NCBI GenBank assembly: GCA_902489665.1
Contig: CABUAT010000009.1
Span: 1-64,000 of the forward strand
Source: an uncultured Collinsella sp.
GTDB lineage: Bacteria; Actinomycetota; Coriobacteriia; Coriobacteriales; Coriobacteriaceae
Length of the DNA: 64,000 nt
Direction: 5' to 3'
Position numbers and translations under genes: made by a program. The notes under the pieces were generated by a model that did no database searches, had not been told where the DNA came from, and was given only the letters and a program-made list of their open reading frames with translations. Positions 57,981-64,000 of the stretch are shown here, piece by piece. Positions within the stretch are counted from its first letter, which is position 1. The number at the start of each line of letters is the position of its first letter.

Positions 57981-58502
57981 ATGGCTTTTAATACGAAGGT
58001 CGATGTGGCCGATACCGAGCTCGAGGCAGACGAGACCGTCACCGCCGAGGCCGAGGACGTAACGCTCGAGGATGAGGCGCTCGTCGAGGCCGAGTCCGCC
58101 GATGATGCGGACGAGGATGATGAGGAAACAGACGAGTCCGAGGACTCGCTGACCTATTCCAACGGCGTGATCGAAAAGATCGTTGCTATGGCCACTCGCG
58201 AGGTTCCACACGTTCTGGGCATGAAGGGTAACCTCATGCATTTTGTGCAGGAGCAGTTTGGTGCCGAGAATCTGACCAAGGGCGTGACGGTCGAGGTCAC
58301 CGATGACAATCGCGTGGTCGTCAACATCTCCGTCATCATCGAGTACGGCGCCTATGCGCCCGCGATCTTCGACGATGTCAAGGCACGTGTCACCGAGCGC
58401 CTTGCCGCGATGACCGGCCTTGAGGTGGCGGGTGTCAACCTGCGTATCGAGGACGTCATCACCCCCGAGGAGTACGAGCACCGCACCAGCCAGCACGAAT
58501 AA
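57981..58502 (+). CDS. Asp23/Gls24-family envelope stress protein
   Basis: A 173-residue protein. A very acidic N-terminal region (residues 1-55, rich in Glu, Asp and Ala) precedes an Asp23/Gls24 domain: LTYSNGVIEKIVAMATREVP, then VVVNISVIIEYGAYAPAIFD and EVAGVNLRIEDVI. Asp23 proteins polymerise at the membrane and are induced by alkaline or cell-wall stress. ATAAGGAGG precedes the ATG. It is the last gene of the amaP-DUF2273-asp23 operon, with a GGGAC-loop hairpin at its stop codon and a terminator-like hairpin after it. Confidence 0.9.
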   Translation: MAFNTKVDVADTELEADETVTAEAEDVTLEDEALVEAESADDADEDDEETDESEDSLTYSNGVIEKIVAMATREVPHVLGMKGNLMHFVQEQFGAENLTKGVTVEVTDDNRVVVNISVIIEYGAYAPAIFDDVKARVTERLAAMTGLEVAGVNLRIEDVITPEEYEHRTSQHE

Positions 58503-58536
58503 CCTTCCAAAAAGGGACAGGTTTGTTTTGGCAGAT
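58501..58536. repeat. GGGAC-loop hairpin (copy R11)
   Basis: AACCTTCCAAAA and TTTTGGCAGATT flank AGGGACAGGTTTG; two mismatches in the arms. The tail TTATCTGCGAAAACGTT is the subfamily tail. It overlaps the Asp23 stop codon. Confidence 0.75.
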
Positions 58537-58555
58537 TTTATCTGCGAAAACGTTA

Positions 58556-58597
58556 AACGGCCGACCGCGCAAGCAAAAGCGTGGCCGGCCGTTATTT
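58556..58597 (+). terminator. Terminator-like hairpin after the Asp23 operon
   Basis: AACGGCCGACC pairs with GGCCGGCCGTT with one mismatch, followed by ATTTGT. It is directly downstream of copy R11. Confidence 0.6.
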
Positions 58598-58710
58598 GTA
58601 TGCCCCCCGATGTAGGCATACCGCTCGTCTAACTAGGGGTTGCAATCGTCGCGTTCCGCGTTACCCTAATGGGCGCATTGTTTCCAAATTGTTAACGAGG
58701 GGTTGCCGTA

Positions 58711-59733
58711 ATGGCCGACGAGCACGAAACAGAAAGCAAGGCATGGGCGATTGAGGCCGCCGCGGCAGAGGCGGCATCGCGTGCTGCCGAGGAGATGCAT
58801 CGTCCTCCCGTAGTGCCGATGGAGCGCGTGGTTGATCGCACCGATATCGAGCGCGGCGAGCGTGCCGGCCAAAAGCGCAGCCAGGAGCCGGGTTTCCCGC
58901 GCTTTTTTGCCGAGCTCAATCTGGGCCTGATTCTTACGGCCTTTGCCATCGTTGCGTTTAAAACCCCTAATCACTTTGCTTTTGGCGGCACCTCGGGCGT
59001 GTCGGTCATTCTGTCCACGCTGTTCCCGACCCTTCCCGTCGGCGTTTTTATGTGGATTATCAACGCGGTTCTCGTCGTTTTGGGCTTTATCTTTTTGGAG
59101 CGCAAGGCGATTCTTTGGAGTGTCTTCGCCTCGTTTGCGCTGTCCGCCTATGTTTCGCTGTTTGAGCTCTTTATTCCGACCGATGTCTCGATGACGGGCG
59201 ATATGTGGCTCGATCTGTGCTTTGCCGTCATCTTGCCGGCGCTCGGCAGCGCTATTGTCTTTGACATCGGCGCCTCGACGGGTGGCACGGACATTCTTGC
59301 CATGATCCTCAAGCGCCGCACGACGCTCGAGATTGGCCGTGCCCTGCTGCTGGTCGATATCGGCATCGTGACCATCGCGGCCTTTTTGTATGGCCCGCGT
59401 GTCGGTCTGTATTGCGTGCTCGGCCTGTTTGCCAAGACGCTTGTGGTCGACAAAGCCATTGAGAGCATTCACCTGCGCAAAGTCTGCACGGTCATTTGTT
59501 CCGAGCCCCTTAAGGTCGAGGAGTTTATCGTCAAGCATCTCAACCGCACGGCGACCATCAGCCGCGGCTACGGTGCCTTCTCGGGCAAGTGCGTGACGGT
59601 GATCATGAGCGTGCTGAGCCGTCGCGAGGCCGTGCAACTGCGCCGCTATGCGCGCGAAGTCGATCCGGGTGCCTTTATCACGATCGTCGACAGCTCCGAG
59701 ATCGTCGGCAAGGGCTTCCGCGGAACGAACTAG
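58711..59733 (+). CDS. YitT-family membrane protein
   Basis: A 340-residue protein. A helical Ala/Glu-rich N-terminal region (residues 1-65) precedes five hydrophobic helices of the YitT/DUF161 type (about 70-255), with PNHFAFGGTSGVSVILSTLF and STGGTDILAMILKRR as family motifs. The C-terminal DUF2179 domain (about 260-340) contains CTVICSEPLKVEEFIVKHLN and RGYGAFSGKCVTVIMSVLSR. Function is unknown. The long N-terminal extension is not usual for the family. GAGGGG lies upstream of ATG 58711. Confidence 0.88.
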   Translation: MADEHETESKAWAIEAAAAEAASRAAEEMHRPPVVPMERVVDRTDIERGERAGQKRSQEPGFPRFFAELNLGLILTAFAIVAFKTPNHFAFGGTSGVSVILSTLFPTLPVGVFMWIINAVLVVLGFIFLERKAILWSVFASFALSAYVSLFELFIPTDVSMTGDMWLDLCFAVILPALGSAIVFDIGASTGGTDILAMILKRRTTLEIGRALLLVDIGIVTIAAFLYGPRVGLYCVLGLFAKTLVVDKAIESIHLRKVCTVICSEPLKVEEFIVKHLNRTATISRGYGAFSGKCVTVIMSVLSRREAVQLRRYAREVDPGAFITIVDSSEIVGKGFRGTN

Positions 59734-59882
59734 CACAGACGTATTCAACGAACCGCCTGCTGGCGCCGTGTATCTTGCAAATCGGTCATCTTTGAGTATT
59801 TGACCCCACATTGGGCAATAATGATGCTAAAGACATCGTTTGCGATTCAAGTGATTCGTTCAAAATACGAAGGGATGATTCT

Positions 59883-61148
59883 ATGTTCTGCTCGCAGTGT
59901 GGCGCCCCCATGGGCGATAACGACAAGTTCTGCGGCGTGTGTGGTGCTCCTAATGCCGGTCCCGCTGGCCCCGCTCCCCAGGGACAGCCTCAGCCCCAGC
60001 AGTTTATTCCGCAACCGCCCGTGGCGAATGCGCCAAAGGGCTGTGTGGCTCAGGCGTTCCAAGATATGACTAAGACTCCGGGCGTGCTTCAGCGTGTATG
60101 CCAAATCGCGTTTTTGCCGGCGCTGATTTGCGTTGTGTCGGTGCTCGTGTTGTTTATCCCCGTTATTGGCGGCATTGCGGCTGCCATCGGCTTTTTGGCA
60201 GCTTGCATTGCGAGTGTGTGCGGTTCCGGCTTTGGTATCGAGTGGGGCCGTGATCTTTCGCTCAAGGTCGATGACGGCATGGACCGTCCACTCATGCGTT
60301 CCACGTCGTTTGGTCTCGGAGTCTTTTCGAGCGTTATTTCGGTCGTGCTCGAGGTTATCGCTGCCATTCCCGTTATCGGTGTAGTGCTTTCGCTGGTGGA
60401 GGGCGTGGTAATTGGCGCCGCGGGCTCGTATTCTTATTACGGCTCTTATGCGCTCGAGGCTGCGCTGTTCGGTTCGCTCGGCCTGCTTGTCCTGGCGCTA
60501 ATTGCCTCGGCGATTCTGGGTGTCTTCTTTAAGATGTTCGCCGACATCGCCGTGATGCACTTTGCGGTGACCGGTCGCGTCGAGAGCGCGTTTTCGCTCG
60601 ATAAGGTCTGGGCGGCGTTTAAGCACAACAAGACCAAGCTGTTCTGTGCTTCGTTCCTTCCCGAGTTTTTGACGGGCCTGGTCGCCAACGTTGTCACATG
60701 GATCTTGACGGTCGTCTTTGGCGCCATTGCCTCTGTCGGTATGTATAGCTACTACTATCGTCCTACGGGTATTGAGGCAATTGTTACCGGCGGTGGCGTC
60801 ACGCTCGCGCTGTTCTTGGTGCTGGCCGCTTTCGTCACCGTATTTCTTACGGTCTTTGGCAAGATGCTCAAGCACCGTGCCGTTGGCTATTGGGCCGCAC
60901 GCTATGCAAGCGAGTGGGCCGATGAGGATAAGGACGACGTCCTGACTTTTGTGTTGCCTTTCGAGAAGAAGTCCGCTGCTTCGGGTTACAGTGCTCCGGA
61001 TGCTTCGCCGGCGCCCGAGCCTGAACCGGCGCCCGAGTCTGAGACGGCATCTGGGCCCGAGCCTGCGCCTGCGCCTGAGCCTGAGCCGGCACCTGCACCT
61101 GAGTCGGCGTCCGAGCCAAGCTCCGACGAGGAACCTCAGGACGAGTAG
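59883..61148 (+). CDS. Zinc-ribbon membrane protein (DUF4013-like)
   Basis: A 421-residue protein. It begins with a double-CxxC zinc ribbon (MFCSQCGAPM, then FCGVCGAPN), a Pro/Gln-rich linker (residues about 27-50) and about seven hydrophobic segments (residues about 68-330) with YSYYGSYALEAALFGSLG and the amphipathic segments typical of DUF4013 proteins. The tail (from residue 365) is a Pro-Glu-Ala repeat (EPAPAPEPEPAP), probably extended. GAAGGG precedes ATG 59883; an ATG 24 codons earlier (59811) would put a non-family sequence before the ribbon. Function is unknown. Confidence 0.8.
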   Translation: MFCSQCGAPMGDNDKFCGVCGAPNAGPAGPAPQGQPQPQQFIPQPPVANAPKGCVAQAFQDMTKTPGVLQRVCQIAFLPALICVVSVLVLFIPVIGGIAAAIGFLAACIASVCGSGFGIEWGRDLSLKVDDGMDRPLMRSTSFGLGVFSSVISVVLEVIAAIPVIGVVLSLVEGVVIGAAGSYSYYGSYALEAALFGSLGLLVLALIASAILGVFFKMFADIAVMHFAVTGRVESAFSLDKVWAAFKHNKTKLFCASFLPEFLTGLVANVVTWILTVVFGAIASVGMYSYYYRPTGIEAIVTGGGVTLALFLVLAAFVTVFLTVFGKMLKHRAVGYWAARYASEWADEDKDDVLTFVLPFEKKSAASGYSAPDASPAPEPEPAPESETASGPEPAPAPEPEPAPAPESASEPSSDEEPQDE

Positions 61149-61208
61149 CCATGCCGTCTGCCATTTGGGGACGGGGTAGAAATAGTAGAAATAGCGCTTG
61201 AAGAATGA

Positions 61209-61245
61209 GCGGGGGCGGACGTGTCGAAACGTCCGCCCCCGCTTT
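61209..61245. terminator. Bidirectional terminator between convergent genes
   Basis: GCGGGGGCGGACG and CGTCCGCCCCCGC are perfect 13-bp arms followed by TTTG on the plus strand. It separates the zinc-ribbon gene from the convergent amidohydrolase gene. Confidence 0.75.
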
Positions 61246-61288
61246 GACATCGCGATGTGGCTATGACTGCGAGATGCCAGCGAATCGA

Positions 61289-62752
61289 CTACTCGTCGTG
61301 CTTCTCCTCGCGGCGTGCAGCAGCGCGGGCTTCGTGGATGCCCTTGATCGCGGCATGGCGAGCCGTTCGGGCATCATGGATGGCGTCGCGAGCCTCGGCG
61401 GTCGTCGCCTTGGCAGAGCGCAACTTGGCGGCCAGATCGGGGTTGGTTTCGGCGACCGCGGTAATCGCGGGGCCGTCGAGCTCCTCTTGCGTGGGCTCGG
61501 CCAAAAAGTCGATAGCATACTGGGCGGCCACCATGGAGCCCTTTGCCAGCACGGTCTCGTCGATCTTGTAGAAGCAGGAATGTTGGGCGTACGTGGCGCC
61601 AATCTTGGGGTTGCGCGTACCTACAAAGGCGAGCACGCCCGGTACGCGACGCAGGTACTCAGAAAAATCCTCGCCCGAAAGCGTGCCGCGATAATGGCCT
61701 TGGCCGGTGGGGCCCAGGCACTTGATTACAGCCTGACGGCAGCGCTCGCTCGAGGCGGCGTCGTTTTCGACCTTGTAGTTGGCGATGGTGTAGTCGGTGA
61801 GCTCTGCCTCGGCGCCCAAGGCGGCCGCAGTATGCTCCACGATGCGGCGCATAAGCTCCGGCATTTCCTCGTGGGTCGAATCGCCGTAGGTGCGCACTGT
61901 GCCGGCGAGGTAGGCCGTGCCGGCGATAACGTTGCGCGCGGTGCCGCCGTGCAGCTCGCCGACGGTGATGACGGCCGGCTCGTAGGGGCTGATTTCGCGC
62001 GAAACGATGGTTTGCAGGGCGTTGACGATCTCGGCGGCAACCATGACGGCGTCGTGACCGCGCTGGGGCATGGCGCCATGGCACGAGGTGCCGCGGACAT
62101 CGATGCGGAACCAGTCGGTATTGGCCATGCGCGGACCGGGCTCGCAGCTTACAGTGCCGGCGTCAACCTCGCTCCAGATATGCGCGGCGTAGGCACCATC
62201 GACGCCGTCGAGCACGCCCGTGCCGATCATGAGCTTGGCGCCCTGGCCGTTTTCCTCGCTGGGCTGGAAGACGATGCGGACCTCGCCGTGGATGTCGTCG
62301 GTCATATGGCGCAGGATCTGCAGCGTGCCGAGCATCATGGCGATGTGGCAGTCGTGGCCGCAGGCGTGCATGCAGCCCTCGTTGACGCTGGCGAACTCTT
62401 CGCCGGTCTGCTCGGTGACAGGTAGGGCGTCGATGTCGGCGCGCAGCAGGATGCGGCGGCGTGGCGTGCCGTCCTCGCGGTAGGCATCCGGCGCGGTACC
62501 GCGAAGCGTTGCCACCAAGCCGGTCTTGAGCGGACGCTCGTAGGGGATATTCATGGCGTCGAGCTGGTTGGCGATGTCGGAGGTCGTGCGCTCCTCGGCA
62601 AGGCTCAGCTCCGGGTGCTTATGGAAGTGCCGGCGCTGCTTGATGATATAGGGTTCAAACTCGGTAGCGATATCTTTGATGGCTGCGGTGACGTCGTCAG
62701 CCGCGCGAGCCTCGGTCGCCGCCATAATCTGCTGTGCCTTGGTCTTCGTCAT
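61289..62752 (-). CDS. M20-family amidohydrolase (N-acyl amino-acid/hippurate hydrolase type)
   Basis: A 487-residue zinc-dependent peptidase/amidase of the M20D group. Visible motifs are FHKHPELSLAEERT near residue 43, the metal site GCMHACGHDCHIAM near 127, FQPSEENGQGAKLMI with the catalytic Glu near 162, and RGTSCHGAMPQRGHD. Relatives remove acyl groups from amino acids or act on indole-3-acetyl or N-acetyl-diaminopimelate conjugates. The C-terminal 85 residues (Ala/Arg/Glu-rich, ending RREEKHDE) are an extension. ATG 62752 has AAGGAG upstream. The frame is open much further upstream, but that part lies opposite the next gene. The substrate is unknown. Confidence 0.88.
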   Translation of the reverse strand: MTKTKAQQIMAATEARAADDVTAAIKDIATEFEPYIIKQRRHFHKHPELSLAEERTTSDIANQLDAMNIPYERPLKTGLVATLRGTAPDAYREDGTPRRRILLRADIDALPVTEQTGEEFASVNEGCMHACGHDCHIAMMLGTLQILRHMTDDIHGEVRIVFQPSEENGQGAKLMIGTGVLDGVDGAYAAHIWSEVDAGTVSCEPGPRMANTDWFRIDVRGTSCHGAMPQRGHDAVMVAAEIVNALQTIVSREISPYEPAVITVGELHGGTARNVIAGTAYLAGTVRTYGDSTHEEMPELMRRIVEHTAAALGAEAELTDYTIANYKVENDAASSERCRQAVIKCLGPTGQGHYRGTLSGEDFSEYLRRVPGVLAFVGTRNPKIGATYAQHSCFYKIDETVLAKGSMVAAQYAIDFLAEPTQEELDGPAITAVAETNPDLAAKLRSAKATTAEARDAIHDARTARHAAIKGIHEARAAARREEKHDE

Positions 62753-62920
62753 GGTCGATTTGCTCCTTGCTGGGTTGATCGCAAAATCGTACAGGCTCTC
62801 TCCAGTATGCCACCTGCCGCTAGGGCTGGTAAAGTTGCCGTTTGCCGCTTGGGGTTTTGTTGCAAGGGCGGGGGAGTACACTCGGGGGTGTTGAATTTCC
62901 TGCCAGAGATGGGGATGCCC

Positions 62921-64000
62921 ATGCAGCATATCGATCGGATTATCCGTTCCAAGAACGTCTTTACCGCGCAAGACGGCATCGATACCGCCCGCGAGCTGGC
63001 GATTGCCATCGCAGGCGACCGTATCGTCGCAGTCGGTGCGCCCGACGACGTGATCGCCGCCGCTTCTGCCGCCACGTCGGTTATCGACTACGGCGAACAG
63101 TTTGTCTGCCCCGGTTTCCATGACGCTCATCTGCACTTCTTCCATACCTCGGTCGGCTCCTCGCCGTACATGCTCATGGATATGGGCACGTCCGAGGCGG
63201 CGCTGGTGCAACATGCGCTCGAGTTTTCCCGGGACCTGCCCGACGACGCTTGGGTTGTGACGCAGGGCTGGCGCGACTACCGTTGGGACCCGCCCGAGCA
63301 TCCTACCAAGGCGTCGCTCGATGCGGCATTCCCCGATCGTCCCTGCGTTATGTATTCGGGCGACGGGCACACGCTTTGGCTCAACAGCCGCGCACTCGAG
63401 GCGCTCGGCGTCACACGCGACAGCGAGCCGCCAGCGGGCGGCAGTTACGACAAGGATGCAAACGGCGAGCTCACGGGCATTGCTCACGAGGCGGCTGCCA
63501 TGCAGCTGCTACCGCGCTGCCTTGAGTGGCTGGGGGAGGATCGCATTGCAAGCGCTTACTCCGATCAAATGAGGCGTATGGCCGAGCAGGGCATCACCTC
63601 GATCTGCGATATGTCGCTCATGCCCATGCCGGGCTGCGATTTTATCCGCGACGACGTCTACGACAAACTGCAGGCAGCCGGCAAGCTGGGCATCCGCGCC
63701 CATTTGTTTCCCACGCTGCTGGATGACCAATCGCGCTTGGAAGAGCTACAGACCCGCTACGCGAACAACGCGCTGCTCTCAGCGCCAGGCTTTAAGCAGT
63801 TCTTCGATGGCGTGTCGAGCGAACATACGGCATATCTCACCGAGCCCTATACCAATCCGCGCTTCCCGGGCGACCAGGGCCGTCTGACGGTCCCGGCTGA
63901 GCGCATGCGCAAACTGGTTCTGGCGGCCGCGGAGCGCGGTCACACCGTGCGCATCCACGTCATCGGCGACGGTGCGATTCATGCCGCGCTCGATATCTTT
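62921..64000 (+). CDS. YtcJ-like amidohydrolase, 3' end outside the window
   Basis: The first 360 residues of an amidohydrolase-superfamily enzyme of the YtcJ/AepA (amidohydrolase_3) type. The metal motif is FHDAHLHFF near residue 60, GWRDYRWDP and YSGDGHTLWLNS follow, and the second metal histidine lies in IHVIGDGAIHAALDIF at the edge. Intact members are about 530-560 residues. Three in-frame ATGs exist (62909, 62915, 62921), all close to GAGATGGGG; 62921 gives MQHIDRIIRSKNVFT. It is divergent from the M20 amidohydrolase gene with about 170 bp between starts. The substrate is unknown. Confidence 0.85.
   Translation, partial: MQHIDRIIRSKNVFTAQDGIDTARELAIAIAGDRIVAVGAPDDVIAAASAATSVIDYGEQFVCPGFHDAHLHFFHTSVGSSPYMLMDMGTSEAALVQHALEFSRDLPDDAWVVTQGWRDYRWDPPEHPTKASLDAAFPDRPCVMYSGDGHTLWLNSRALEALGVTRDSEPPAGGSYDKDANGELTGIAHEAAAMQLLPRCLEWLGEDRIASAYSDQMRRMAEQGITSICDMSLMPMPGCDFIRDDVYDKLQAAGKLGIRAHLFPTLLDDQSRLEELQTRYANNALLSAPGFKQFFDGVSSEHTAYLTEPYTNPRFPGDQGRLTVPAERMRKLVLAAAERGHTVRIHVIGDGAIHAALDIF

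Noticed and set aside
62753..63487. N-terminal extension of the M20 amidohydrolase up to 63487
   Set aside because: The extra 245 codons lie opposite the divergent amidohydrolase gene, have no family similarity, and a good ribosome site supports ATG 62752.

Overview
The window is GC-rich and densely coded on both strands. The combination of genes points to a Coriobacteriia gut anaerobe, most likely Collinsella: an AmaP/DUF2273/Asp23 operon, an LPXTG-like Ala-rich surface protein with a CAP domain, a giant 2-hydroxyacyl-CoA dehydratase activase, an OPT transporter, PIN/RelB and Abi genes, and Gram-positive style ribosome binding sites. This assignment is inferred from gene content; there is no rRNA in the window. 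No tRNA, rRNA, complete insertion sequence or true CRISPR array was seen.

Layout. 0-6.4 kb: aspartate-family amino-acid genes (thrB and thrC on minus; lysC and asd on plus), then ogt. 6.4-8.2 kb: a scarred region with a repeat array, a chloride-channel remnant joined to a truncated Abi gene, and a GyrI-like gene. 8.2-11.7 kb: a MacB/FtsX-type ABC exporter. 12-20 kb: 6-phosphofructokinase, a membrane-anchored Ntn hydrolase, an M18 aminopeptidase, a RelB/PIN toxin-antitoxin pair, a D-hydroxyacid dehydrogenase, methionine aminopeptidase and a radical SAM protein. 20-24 kb: an alpha/beta hydrolase, a GGDEF-like/REC/HD-GYP regulator and an Hpt protein. 23.6-28 kb: a polar amino-acid ABC importer with a gamma-glutamyl hydrolase. 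28-34 kb: dxs, an HD-domain/CmpB-like pair, and amt-PII. 34-38 kb: a TetR/MFS pair with paired operators, a HAD phosphatase whose start lies in a perfect hairpin, and a candidate type I toxin-antitoxin module. 37.5-43 kb: TetR plus a 1594-residue activase/dehydratase fusion. 43-49 kb: an arylsulfotransferase relic, a DUF389 protein and a phase-variable CAP-domain adhesin. 49-64 kb: OPT transporter, coaX, dCMP deaminase, NifU-like, lgt, a large membrane protein, yebC, the Asp23 operon, YitT, a zinc-ribbon membrane protein, an M20 amidohydrolase and a partial amidohydrolase.

The most unusual content is between the genes. (1) About eleven small hairpins share a GGGAC-type loop but have different arms. 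(2) Three roughly 110-120 nt nested inverted repeats lie at thrB, asd and amt/PII. (3) Two arrays carry a short motif repeated in alternating orientation at constant pitch (6432-6571 and 28085-28300). (4) A second palindromic family occurs at 1-100 and 12127-12237. (5) A 43-codon hydrophobic/basic peptide gene at 37140 has a LexA-like box and a convergent antisense promoter, and sits between two copies of one hairpin. (6) A G9 tract lies at the 5' end of the adhesin gene, where a one-base slip in either direction gives an almost immediate stop codon.
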